A stretch of 21,080 nucleotides of DNA from JAUXFS01 sp050329575. GTDB lineage: Bacteria > Pseudomonadota > Alphaproteobacteria > Rhodospirillales > Defluviicoccaceae. Positions 1 to 8,105 of this stretch are shown here, piece by piece. The translations under genes were made by a program, and so were the position numbers. The notes under the pieces were generated by a model, which was not told the origin of the DNA, searched no databases, and saw only the letters and a list, made by a program, of their open reading frames with translations. Numbering within the stretch: the stretch's first letter is position 1; the number at the start of each line of letters is the position of its first letter. The stretch spans positions 1 through 21,080 of the forward strand of contig JBHJOP010000007.1 in assembly GCA_050329575.1 (NCBI GenBank), read 5' to 3'.

Positions 1-13
1 CCGGGTGCGGCCG

Positions 14-1810
14 CTACCGTCGGCCGAACAGGCGTTCGATGTCGGCGCGCTTCAACTCGACGTAGGTGGGGCGGCCGTGGCTGCACTGGCCGGAATGCGG
101 GGTCGTCTCCATGGCGCGCAGCAGCGCGTTCATCTCGTCCGCCGTCAGCCGGCGGCCGGCGCGGACGCTGCCGTGGCAGGCCATCGTCGCACACACCCGG
201 CCGAGCCGGTCCTTCAGCGCCAGCGCGTCGCCGTCCTCGGCGAGGTCGTCGGCGAGGTCGCGGATCAGGCCGGCGACGTCGGCGCCGCCCAGCAGCGCCG
301 GCACCTCGCGCACCACCACCGCGCCGGCGCCGAACGGTTCGACCAGCAACCCCAGCTCGGCGAGATCACCGGCGCGGGCGGCGAGGCGGGCGGCGGCGGC
401 CTCGTCGAGTTCCACCACCTCCGGGATCAGCAAGCCCTGGCGCGCGACGCCGCCGCCGGCCAGGGCTTGGCGCAGGCGTTCCTCGGTCAGGCGTTCGTGG
501 GCGGCGTGCTGGTCGACGATGACGATGCCGTCGGTGCTTTCGGCGACGATGTAGGTGCCGTGCAGCTGCGCCCGGGCGACCCCGAGCGGGTGGGCGCGGT
601 CCGGCTCGGCGGCAGGGCCGGCGAGCGGCGAAACGATCGGCGCCGCCGGCGCCGCATCGAGGCCGGGGAGCGGGTGGTGGAACGCCGCCGCCGCCTCCGA
701 GAAGCCGCCGGACCGGGACGGCGCACCGCCGATGCCGCCGCTCCACCGCGGCCCGCCGCCGGGCCGGATGGCGCCGAGCGCGGCCTCGCCGACGGTGGTC
801 GACGCCCGATGGCCGGCCTCGGCGAGCGCGTGCTTGAGGGCGGCGACGATCAGCCCGCGCACCGGGCCGACGTCGCGGAAGCGGACCTCGGTCTTCATCG
901 GATGGACGTTGACGTCGAGCGCCTCCGGCGGCAGATCCAGGAACAGCGCCAGCACCGGATGGCGGTCGGCGGCGAGCAGGTTCTGGTAGCCGCCGCGCAC
1001 CGCGCCGTAGAGCAGCCGGTCGCGCACCGGCCGGCCGTTGACGAACAGGAACTGCAGGCCGGCATTGCGGCGGTTGAGGGTCGGCAGCCCGGCGTAACCT
1101 TCCAGCCGCACGCCGTCGCGCTCGGCGCGGACGGCGACCGCGTTGTCGGCGAAGTCGCGGCCGACGATCGCCCGCAGCCGCTCCAGCCTCGCCTCGGCGG
1201 TACCCCCGGTGACCGCCGGCAGCCCGATCACGGTGCGGGCGCCATCGGCGACGTGGAAGGCGATTCCCGGGTGGGCCATCGCGAGCCGCTCGACCGCCTC
1301 GACGGCATGGGCGAGTTCGGTCGCCGGCGCCTTCAGGAACTTGAGCCGGGCGGGGGTGGCGAAGAACAGATCGCGGACCTCGACCCGGGTGCCGGCTGGA
1401 TGGGCCGCCGGCCGGGGCGCCCCCTTGCGGCCGCCCTCGACGGCGATGCTCCAGGCGGCGTCGGCGCCGCGGGCGCGGCTGGTCAGCGTGAGCCGCGAGA
1501 CCGCGGCGATCGAGGGCAGCGCCTCGCCGCGGAAGCCGAACGTGGTGATGTGCGCGAGGTCGTCGCCGTCGAGCTTGGAGGTGACGTGACGCTCGACGGC
1601 GAGGTCGAGCTCGTCGGCGCTCATGCCGATGCCGTCGTCGGCGACCGAGATCAGCGTCCGGCCGCCGTCGCGCACCACCACCTCGATCCGCGTCGCCCCG
1701 GCGTCGACGCCGTTCTCCACCAGTTCCTTGACCGCCGACGCCGGCCGCTCGATCACCTCGCCGGCGGCGATGCGGTTGACGACGGTGTCGGGCAGCCGGC
1801 GCAGCGTCAT
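14..1810 (-). CDS. mutL: DNA mismatch repair protein MutL (endonuclease type)
   Basis: MutL couples mismatch recognition by MutS to strand incision and excision. The 598-residue product has the GHKL ATPase N-terminus: Glu29 and Asn33 in KELVEN, DDGIGM, and GFRGEALPSI. After a variable Pro/Ala/Gly-rich linker (about 330-400) comes the C-terminal dimerisation/nuclease domain. It carries DQHAAHERLTEE at 433-444, which fits the DQHA(X)2E(X)4E metal-binding endonuclease motif, ACH at 544-546, and CSHGRP at 576-581. By family knowledge, MutL with these motifs nicks DNA itself, in organisms lacking MutH. The start lies 13 bp after the pgi stop, so the two are probably co-transcribed; the ribosome-binding site is weak. 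Length and both ends are normal, and the gene is complete, ending just inside the window edge. Confidence 0.97.
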   Translation of the reverse strand: MTLRRLPDTVVNRIAAGEVIERPASAVKELVENGVDAGATRIEVVVRDGGRTLISVADDGIGMSADELDLAVERHVTSKLDGDDLAHITTFGFRGEALPSIAAVSRLTLTSRARGADAAWSIAVEGGRKGAPRPAAHPAGTRVEVRDLFFATPARLKFLKAPATELAHAVEAVERLAMAHPGIAFHVADGARTVIGLPAVTGGTAEARLERLRAIVGRDFADNAVAVRAERDGVRLEGYAGLPTLNRRNAGLQFLFVNGRPVRDRLLYGAVRGGYQNLLAADRHPVLALFLDLPPEALDVNVHPMKTEVRFRDVGPVRGLIVAALKHALAEAGHRASTTVGEAALGAIRPGGGPRWSGGIGGAPSRSGGFSEAAAAFHHPLPGLDAAPAAPIVSPLAGPAAEPDRAHPLGVARAQLHGTYIVAESTDGIVIVDQHAAHERLTEERLRQALAGGGVARQGLLIPEVVELDEAAAARLAARAGDLAELGLLVEPFGAGAVVVREVPALLGGADVAGLIRDLADDLAEDGDALALKDRLGRVCATMACHGSVRAGRRLTADEMNALLRAMETTPHSGQCSHGRPTYVELKRADIERLFGRR

Positions 1811-1823
1811 CGGTGGTGCGGGC

Positions 1824-3461
1824 TCATCGCATCCGCTTGTAGGCGTTGATCAGGCCGTTGGTCGACGAATCGTGGCTCGCGACCGGTGCGTCGCCCGCGA
1901 GCTCGGGCAGGATCGCCTTGGCCAGCTGCTTGCCGAGCTCGACTCCCCACTGGTCGAAGGAGTTGACCTGCCAGATCACGCCCTGGGTGAAGATCTTGTG
2001 TTCGTAGAGGGCGATCAGCGCGCCGAGGGTGTAGGGGTCGATCGCGGGCACCACGATCGAGTTGGTCGGGCGATTGCCGTCGAACACCTTGTGCGGCACC
2101 AGCGCCTCCAGCGCGGCGCCGGTGAGCCCCTGCCCCGTCAGTTCGGCCCGCACTTCGGCTTCGGTCTTGCCCCGCATCAGCGCCTCGGTCTGGGCGAAGA
2201 AGTTGGAGAGCAGGATCGGGTGATGCTCACCGATCGGGTTGTGCGAGCGCGCCGGGGCGATGAAGTCGCAGGGCACCAGCCGGGTGCTCTGGTGGATCAG
2301 CTGATAGAACGAGTGCTGGCCGTTGGTTCCCGGCTCGCCGAACAGCACCGGTCCCGTCCCGTAGTCGACCCGTGCCCCGTCCCGGGTGACGTACTTGCCG
2401 TTGCTCTCCATGTCCGCCTGTTGCAGATACGCCGGAAGCCGGTGCAGGTACTGATCGTAAGGCAGCACCGCGTAGGTCTCGGCGCCGAGGAAATCCGAGT
2501 TCCAGACGCCGATGAGGGCCAGGATCACCGGCATGTTGACGGCGAGCGGGGCGGTGCGGAAATGGTCGTCCATCGCCCGGCCGCCGGCGTGCAGCGCCTC
2601 GAACCGGTCCATGCCGATGGCGACCGCGATCGGCAGCCCGATCGCCGACCACAAGGAATAGCGCCCGCCGACCCAGTCCCAGAACGCGAACATGTTGGCG
2701 GCGTCGATGCCGAAGGCGGTGACCGCCTCGGTGTTGGTGGACAGGGCGACGAAATGCCTGGCGACGGCGGCCTTGCCGAGCGCACCGGTGAGCCAGTCAC
2801 GCGCGGTCACGGCGTTGGTCAGCGTCTCCTGGGTGGTGAAGGTCTTCGACGCGACGATGAACAGCGTCGTCTCGGGATCCAGCTTCTTCAGGGTCTCGGC
2901 AATGTGGGTGCCGTCGACGTTGGAGACGAAATGGACCGCGAGCCCCGGCTGCTGGTAGGGCTTCAGGGCTTCCGTCACCATCACCGGGCCGAGATCGGAC
3001 CCCCCGATGCCGATGTTGACGACGTCGCGGATCCGTTTGCCGGTGTCGCCCGTCCAGCCGCCGCCGCGCACCGCCTCCGAGAAGGTGCGCATCTGGGCCA
3101 GCACCCGGCCGACCTCCGGCATCACGTCGACGCCGTCGACCCGGATCGGCCGGTCGGGCGTGTTGCGGAGCGCCACGTGCAGCACCGCCCGTCCCTCGGT
3201 GTTGTTGATCGTCTCGCCGGCGAACATGCGCTCCCGCCACTGCTCGACCCCGGCCTCGCGGGCGAGCGCGACCAGCAGGTCCATCGTCTCGGCGGTGATC
3301 CGGTTCTTGGAATAGTCGAGCAGGATGTCGCCGACCCGCAGCGAGAACCGCCGGAAGCGGTCCGGATCGCCGGCGAACAGGTCGCGCATGTGGACGGTGC
3401 GGATGGCGTCATGGTGGGCCTCGAGCGCCTTCCAGGCGGCCGAGTGGGCGATCGACGGCAT
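1824..3461 (-). CDS. pgi: Glucose-6-phosphate isomerase
   Basis: This cytoplasmic enzyme interconverts glucose-6-phosphate and fructose-6-phosphate. The 545-residue product is normal length. Both family signatures are visible: DWVGGRYSLWSAIG (mid protein) and NSFDQWGVELGK (near the C-terminus). The active-site stretch GEPGTNGQHSFYQLIHQ contains the catalytic Glu and His. The start ATG is supported by a strong GAGGAGG ribosome-binding site with an 8-base spacer on the minus strand. pgi stands 136 bp downstream of prmA and 13 bp upstream of mutL, all on one strand. With glycolytic/gluconeogenic Pgi and the EMC pathway in the same window the organism probably assimilates C2 compounds into sugars, but that link is inference. 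Confidence 0.97.
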   Translation of the reverse strand: MPSIAHSAAWKALEAHHDAIRTVHMRDLFAGDPDRFRRFSLRVGDILLDYSKNRITAETMDLLVALAREAGVEQWRERMFAGETINNTEGRAVLHVALRNTPDRPIRVDGVDVMPEVGRVLAQMRTFSEAVRGGGWTGDTGKRIRDVVNIGIGGSDLGPVMVTEALKPYQQPGLAVHFVSNVDGTHIAETLKKLDPETTLFIVASKTFTTQETLTNAVTARDWLTGALGKAAVARHFVALSTNTEAVTAFGIDAANMFAFWDWVGGRYSLWSAIGLPIAVAIGMDRFEALHAGGRAMDDHFRTAPLAVNMPVILALIGVWNSDFLGAETYAVLPYDQYLHRLPAYLQQADMESNGKYVTRDGARVDYGTGPVLFGEPGTNGQHSFYQLIHQSTRLVPCDFIAPARSHNPIGEHHPILLSNFFAQTEALMRGKTEAEVRAELTGQGLTGAALEALVPHKVFDGNRPTNSIVVPAIDPYTLGALIALYEHKIFTQGVIWQVNSFDQWGVELGKQLAKAILPELAGDAPVASHDSSTNGLINAYKRMR

Positions 3462-3498
3462 TTCTTGTTCCTCCTCGGGGTCCCCTGCCGATACTCGT

Positions 3499-3509
3499 GT
3501 CCGACGGAC
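3499..3509. repeat. Short inverted repeat in the prmA-pgi gap
   Basis: GTCCGACGGAC is a 5-1-5 palindrome about 40 bp upstream of the pgi start, in a 136-bp gap that otherwise shows only the pgi ribosome-binding site. It could be an operator or a small RNA hairpin. No T-run follows it on either strand, so it is not a classical terminator. Confidence 0.25.
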
Positions 3510-3597
3510 CGCCGGACCTTAGCAAACCGCGGCGCGCGCGGCCACAGCGGCGGCGAGAAAGTTGCGGCGGCGGAACGGTCGCGGCGGCGACCGGCCG

Positions 3598-4476
3598 TCA
3601 GCCGCGCCGGATCAGCACCAGCGTCCGCCAGCCGTCGACGGTCAGCCGCCGCCACAGCCGCAGTCCCTGCGCCCGGTGGGCCGAGAGCACGCCGCCCGCC
3701 TCGCGTTCGAGGAAGCCGGAGAGGACGGCGACGCCCGCCGGTCGCAGCCGGCGGACGAGATCGGCGGCCATCGCCCGGATCGGCCGCGCCAGGATGTTGC
3801 AGACGATGAGGTCGAACGGCGGCGGCGCGCAGACATCCGGATGGCGGTAGCCCTCGGCGCGAAGGGTCCGCACCAGACCGCCGACGCGGTTGCGGCGGGC
3901 ATTCCGCCCGGTCACCGCCACCGCCTCGCGGTCCGCATCGACCGCCAGCACCGCCACCCGCCACCGCTTCGCCATCGCGATCGCCAGGATGCCCGATCCG
4001 CAGCCCATGTCGAGCGCTCGCTCGAACCGGCGGCCCGCCAGCGCGTCGAGGGCCCTGAGACAGCCTTCGGTGGAGCCGTGACGACCCGACCCGAAGGCGC
4101 TGCCGGCATCGATCAGCAGACCGATGCGGCCCGGCGGCACCGGCTGGGCGACGTGCGCGCCATGGACGAACCAGCGGCCGACCGCGAACGGCGGGAACGC
4201 GGCCTCGTTGTCGGCGAGCCAGTCCCGCGGCGTCAGCGGCTCGATGCGGGCGTTCGGCACCGCGACGCCGCGGCAGGCGGCGGCGAGCGCCAGCGCCACG
4301 TCGACCGCGGCGCGATCGGGCGCATGGCGGGCCAGGCCGACGATCCGTCGGTCGCGGTCGTCGTCGTCGCCGAAGCTCGACACGCTGTCACAGAACGGCT
4401 CCAGGGCCGCCTCGACCATCGACGCGGCGCGGGCCGCGGCGTCGACGGTGATCCGCCACAGCCCCGTTTCGGTCAT
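3598..4476 (-). CDS. prmA: Ribosomal protein L11 methyltransferase PrmA
   Basis: PrmA is an S-adenosylmethionine-dependent enzyme that methylates ribosomal protein L11. The 292-residue product has a weakly conserved N-terminal substrate-recognition part (1-about 115). The catalytic domain has AFGSGRHGSTEGCL at 127-140 (the PrmA-typical G-x-G-x-H-x-(S/T)-T-like loop), the SAM motif DMGCGSGILAIA at 156-167, an acidic residue at the end of strand 2 (VDAD, 179-182), and NILA at 227-230. Its ATG overlaps the stop of the upstream helicase gene as ATGA, so translation is probably coupled. The loop reads GST where many homologues have a TT pair, a mild change. Assignment is by motif and length; a different SAM methyltransferase is unlikely. 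Confidence 0.92.
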   Translation of the reverse strand: MTETGLWRITVDAAARAASMVEAALEPFCDSVSSFGDDDDRDRRIVGLARHAPDRAAVDVALALAAACRGVAVPNARIEPLTPRDWLADNEAAFPPFAVGRWFVHGAHVAQPVPPGRIGLLIDAGSAFGSGRHGSTEGCLRALDALAGRRFERALDMGCGSGILAIAMAKRWRVAVLAVDADREAVAVTGRNARRNRVGGLVRTLRAEGYRHPDVCAPPPFDLIVCNILARPIRAMAADLVRRLRPAGVAVLSGFLEREAGGVLSAHRAQGLRLWRRLTVDGWRTLVLIRRG

Positions 4477-6737
4477 GCCGCGTCGACGAAGCTCTGGAGG
4501 ACCCTCTTGGTGCCGGCCTTGTCGAAGGCGATGTCGAGCCGGTCACCGTCGACGGCCACGATGCGGCCGTAGCCGAACTTCTGGTGGAATACCCGCTGGC
4601 CGGTCGCGAACCCGCGATCGGCGGCGTCGCGGGTGGCGACGCGGTAGGACTCGCCGTCGATCAGCGGCGCCTGCCGGCGGCCGCCCTGCGGACCGGCCGG
4701 ACCGGTGCCGAAGGTGACGGTCGGAGACCAGCCGCCCCCGATCCTCGCCGCGTGCAGACCGGGCGGGGCCTGCCGTTCGACGCTGTCCTCGGGCAACTCG
4801 CCGATGAACCGCGACGGCAGCGCCGTCTGCCAGTGCCCGAACACCTGGCGATTGGCGGCATGCAGGATGAACGCCCGCCGGCGCGCCCGCGTCAGTCCGA
4901 CGTAGGCGAGGCGGCGCTCCTCCTCGAGGGCGGCGGTGCCGCCTTCGTCGAGCGCCCGCTGGTGGGGGAACAGCCCCTCCTCCCAGCCGGGCAGGAACAC
5001 GGTGTCGAACTCCAGGCCTTTGGCGGCGTGCAGGGTCATCAGGGTGATCTTGTCGTCGCCGACCGCCTCGTCGTTGTCCATCACCAGACTGACGTGCTCC
5101 AGGAATCCGCCGAGGCTGTCGAACTCGCCGAGCGCCCGCACCAGTTCCTTGAGGTTTTCCAGCCGGCCTTCGGCCTCCGGGCTGCGGTCCTTCTGCCACA
5201 TCGCGGTATAGCCGGACTCCTCCAGGATCGTCCGCGCCACCTCCGGGTGGGGCAGCACGGCGAGCAGGCTCCGCCAATGGCGCAGGCGGTCGAGCAGCCC
5301 GGCCAGCGCCTGGCGCGCCTGCGGCTTGATCTCGTCGGTCTGAACCAGCCGCTCCGCCGCATCGACCAGCGATCGCCGCTCGGTGCGCGCCAGCTGGTGC
5401 AGACTGCGCAGGCTGGCGGCACCGAGGCCGCGTTTGGGAACGTTGACGATGCGCTCGAAGGCGAGATCGTCGTCGGGCTGGACGGTGATCCGCAGATAGG
5501 CGACCGCGTCGCGGATCTCCTGGCGCTCGTAGAAGCGGGCGCCGCCGACCACCTTGTAGGGGATGCCGACGGTGACCAGCCGCTCCTCGAACTCGCGGGT
5601 CTGGAAGCCGGCTCGCACCAGCACCGCCATCTCCGAGAACGGATGGCCCCTGGCGCGCAGCGCCTCGACCTCCTCGCACAGCGCCCGCGCCTCTTCCTCG
5701 CCGTCCCAGACGCCGCGCACCACAACCTTCTCGCCCTCGTCGAGGTGCGTCCACAGGGTCTTGCCGAGGCGGCTCTGGTTGCGGGCGATCAGCCCCGAGG
5801 CGGCGGCGAGGATGTGTGGCGTCGAGCGGTAGTTGCATTCCAGCCGGATCACCCGGGCGCCGGGGAAGTCGTGCTCGAAGCGGAGGATGTTGCCGACCTC
5901 GGCGCCGCGCCAGGAATAGATCGACTGATCATCGTCACCGACGCAACAGATGTTGTGGCGGGTCTGGGCGAGGGCGCGCAGCCACAGATACTGGGCGACG
6001 TTGGTGTCCTGGTACTCGTCGACCAGGATGTAGCGGAACTGCCGCTGGTAGCGCGCCAGCGCCTCGGCGTCGGTGCGGAACACGGTCAGGCAATGCAGCA
6101 ACAGATCGCCGAAATCGGCGGCGTTCAGCGCCGTCAGCCGCTGCTGGTAGTCGCGATAGAGCGCCACCGCCCGCCCGTCGACCGCCTCGGCGCCTTCCGC
6201 GTCGGACACGCGCTCGGGCGTGAGGCCGCGGTCCTTCCAGCGCTGGATGATGCCGGCGACGAGGCGCGGCGGCGTCCGTTTGGCATCGATGTCGTGGGCC
6301 TGCAGCACCTGCTTGATCAGCCGCAGCTGATCGTCGGTGTCGAGAATGGTGAACGTGGGCTTGAGCCCGACCGCCTCGGCGTGGGCGCGCAGGATGCGGG
6401 CGCCGACCGCGTGGAAGGTCCCGACCCACCACCCTTCGACCGGGCAGTCGAGCAGGGCGGCAACCCGTTCGCGCATCTCGCGCGCCGCCTTGTTGGTGAA
6501 CGTCACCGCCAGCACCTGCCACGGCCGCGCCCGGCCGGTCGCCAGGATCTGGGCGAGGCGGGTGGTCAGCACCCGCGTCTTGCCGGTGCCGGCGCCGGCG
6601 AGCACCAGAACCGGGCCATCGAGCGCCTCGACGGCCTGGCGCTGCGTCTCGTTCAGGGCGTCGAGATCGGGCAGCGGTGCCGGCCGCGACGGCTGCGGCG
6701 GCGGGGCGTCGTCGACGAGGTCGAACGGATCGGGCAT
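4473..6737 (-). CDS. uvrD: ATP-dependent DNA helicase, UvrD/PcrA type (superfamily 1)
   Basis: This 3'-5' DNA helicase acts in excision and mismatch repair and in removing proteins from DNA. With the chosen start the product is 754 residues. Walker A is GAGTGKT at 48-54, Walker B is DEYQDT at 240-245, followed by GDDDQSIYSWRGA (motif III). Further on come TLHAAKGLEFDTVFLPGWEE and VGLTRARR (motifs V and VI). The last about 37 residues (HQKFGYGRIV onward) form the Tudor-like tail seen in PcrA/UvrD, known to contact RNA polymerase. The reading frame stays open upstream to 7253, but that stretch has no family similarity and would overlap the divergent gene at 7003. The ATG at 6737 gives the expected N-terminus (LNETQRQAVEALDGP follows). 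A TATAGA at 6749-6744 could be a -10 box very close to the start. Confidence 0.95.
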   Translation of the reverse strand: MPDPFDLVDDAPPPQPSRPAPLPDLDALNETQRQAVEALDGPVLVLAGAGTGKTRVLTTRLAQILATGRARPWQVLAVTFTNKAAREMRERVAALLDCPVEGWWVGTFHAVGARILRAHAEAVGLKPTFTILDTDDQLRLIKQVLQAHDIDAKRTPPRLVAGIIQRWKDRGLTPERVSDAEGAEAVDGRAVALYRDYQQRLTALNAADFGDLLLHCLTVFRTDAEALARYQRQFRYILVDEYQDTNVAQYLWLRALAQTRHNICCVGDDDQSIYSWRGAEVGNILRFEHDFPGARVIRLECNYRSTPHILAAASGLIARNQSRLGKTLWTHLDEGEKVVVRGVWDGEEEARALCEEVEALRARGHPFSEMAVLVRAGFQTREFEERLVTVGIPYKVVGGARFYERQEIRDAVAYLRITVQPDDDLAFERIVNVPKRGLGAASLRSLHQLARTERRSLVDAAERLVQTDEIKPQARQALAGLLDRLRHWRSLLAVLPHPEVARTILEESGYTAMWQKDRSPEAEGRLENLKELVRALGEFDSLGGFLEHVSLVMDNDEAVGDDKITLMTLHAAKGLEFDTVFLPGWEEGLFPHQRALDEGGTAALEEERRLAYVGLTRARRRAFILHAANRQVFGHWQTALPSRFIGELPEDSVERQAPPGLHAARIGGGWSPTVTFGTGPAGPQGGRRQAPLIDGESYRVATRDAADRGFATGQRVFHQKFGYGRIVAVDGDRLDIAFDKAGTKRVLQSFVDAA

Positions 6738-7002
6738 CCGCTCTCTATAGCATTCCCGGGACGGCAGGGCGGCGAGGAAAAATCGCCGGCCGCAGAGTCG
6801 CCGGCCGTCAACGGGTTCGCGCTTCCCGGCCGCCTCGCCGGTTCGCTCGGCCGTCGTTCGCCCGCCCCGGCCGATTCGACCGATCATCCCCGGCGGCGTC
6901 GCCCCGGGAGGAAACGACGGCCGTGCCGGGCGCGCAGTTTTTACTTTTCGAAGGGCTCCGACGGACCCACCTCTCGTCGGGGGGCAGACGCAGGGAGCGC
7001 CC
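6738..7002. other. Divergent intergenic region, uvrD / HtrA-like gene
   Basis: These 265 bp separate the divergent starts of the helicase and the HtrA-like gene. They are GC-rich except for a short T/A patch at 6938-6950. AGGGAG at 6992-6997 is the ribosome-binding site of the plus-strand gene. I see no convincing -35/-10 pair for that gene, and no RNA gene. Confidence 0.4.
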
Positions 7003-8040
7003 ATGGTCAACCGTCGCCACCGTCCCCGATCGTCGATTCTGGCCGCCGTCCTGGCGGCGATGGCGATCGAGTTGCTGTTCGCCGCCGTCGCCCGCGCCCA
7101 GAGCCTCGACGACGGCGCCGCCGAGAGGGTGCTGAGCGCCGTCGTCGGTGTCGCCGCCCGGGTCCCCGCCGACGCCCGCACCGCCCAGACGCTGGGGACG
7201 GCGCGCACCGGCTCCGGCGTGGTGATCGGCAGCGACGGGCTGGTACTGACCATCGGCTACCTGATGCTCGAGGCGGAGCACGTCGCGGTGATCACCGGGG
7301 ACGACGAACTGGTGCCGGCGACGATCGTCGCCTACGACGCCGAGAGCGGCTTCGGGTTGCTGCGGGCCGAACGGCCGCTCGGCGTCAGGCCGATCAGGCT
7401 CGGCAGCTCGGCGGCGCTGGCGACGGGACAGCCGGTGCTCTCGATCAGCTATCAGCTCGGCTACCGGATGACCTCGGCGGTGGTGACGTCGCGGCGACAG
7501 TTCGCCGGCTACTGGGAGTACCTGCTCGACGACGCCGTCTACACCGCGCCGCCGCACCGGCAGTTCGCGGGCGCCGCGCTGATCGCCATCGACGGCACGC
7601 TGGTCGGCATCGGCTCGCTGTACGTCGCCGATGCGGCCGACGGTGGCCGGCCCCAGCCCGGCAACCTGTTCGTCCCGATCGATGCGCTGAAGCCGATCCT
7701 CGCCGACCTGCTCACCGACGGCCGCCGCGGCAGTCCGCCGACGCCGTGGCTGGGCCTGTACGCCGGCGAGGCCTCCGGCCGCGTGTTCGTCACCCGAACC
7801 GCCGACGGCGGACCCGCGGCGCGGGCGGGATTGAGGCCCGGCGACATGATCATCGCGGTGGCGGGCGAGCATGTGGCCGGGCTCGCCGATTTCCTCGCCA
7901 AGGTCCGCTCCCTCGGCGCCGCCGGCACCGCGGTGCCGATCGACGTGGTGTCGCGGGAAACCGGCCAGCCGCTGCTGCGGCAGGTGGTCGTGCAATCCGC
8001 CGATCGCTACCAGTGGCTGAAGCTGAAGACGGGCGGCTGA
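7003..8040 (+). CDS. Secreted HtrA-like PDZ protein, probable pseudoprotease
   Basis: The product (345 residues) has an N-terminal signal peptide: basic start, hydrophobic 11-28, likely cleavage after ARA. It is therefore probably periplasmic. Residues about 45-235 follow the trypsin-like (S1C, HtrA/DegP) fold: GSGVVIGSDGLVLT, a central beta-barrel pattern, then IAIDGTLVGIGS. Residues about 245-340 form a PDZ domain (PWLGLYAGE..., GLRPGDMIIAVAG). In my hand alignment to DegP all three catalytic residues are gone: His is Tyr86 (TIGYLM for TNNHVV), Asp is Gly116 (SGFGLL for SDIALI), and Ser is Ala189 (FAGAAL for NSGGAL). The fold is kept and the gene is intact with a good ribosome-binding site (AGGGAG, 5-base spacer). 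I infer a binding or scaffold role rather than proteolysis. Partner unknown. Confidence 0.82.
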   Translation: MVNRRHRPRSSILAAVLAAMAIELLFAAVARAQSLDDGAAERVLSAVVGVAARVPADARTAQTLGTARTGSGVVIGSDGLVLTIGYLMLEAEHVAVITGDDELVPATIVAYDAESGFGLLRAERPLGVRPIRLGSSAALATGQPVLSISYQLGYRMTSAVVTSRRQFAGYWEYLLDDAVYTAPPHRQFAGAALIAIDGTLVGIGSLYVADAADGGRPQPGNLFVPIDALKPILADLLTDGRRGSPPTPWLGLYAGEASGRVFVTRTADGGPAARAGLRPGDMIIAVAGEHVAGLADFLAKVRSLGAAGTAVPIDVVSRETGQPLLRQVVVQSADRYQWLKLKTGG

Positions 8041-8105
8041 CGGGCGGCCGGCGGGCGGTTGGCCGGTGGCTGGCGGTCGGCCGCGTCGGGTGGCGCCGAC
8101 CGGCG

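Noticed and set aside
5..1849. Long plus-strand open frame opposite mutL
   Set aside because: It mirrors mutL in an opposite frame; such antisense frames stay open by chance in very GC-rich coding DNA. Composition is Arg/Gly/Ala/Asp-rich with no domain pattern.
1623..3809. Long plus-strand open frame (728 codons) opposite pgi
   Set aside because: Shadow of pgi and its flanks; low-complexity Gly/Val/Arg/Asp composition, no family motif, no ribosome-binding site.
6738..7253. Upstream extension of the uvrD frame by 172 codons
   Set aside because: No similarity to the helicase family; would overlap the divergent secreted protein gene. The ATG at 6737 gives the normal N-terminus.
8041..8105. GGC/CGG-rich stretch between the HtrA-like gene and argH as a tandem repeat or terminator
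   Set aside because: Repetition is irregular and no clear stem with T-run forms on either strand; it looks like ordinary GC-rich spacer.
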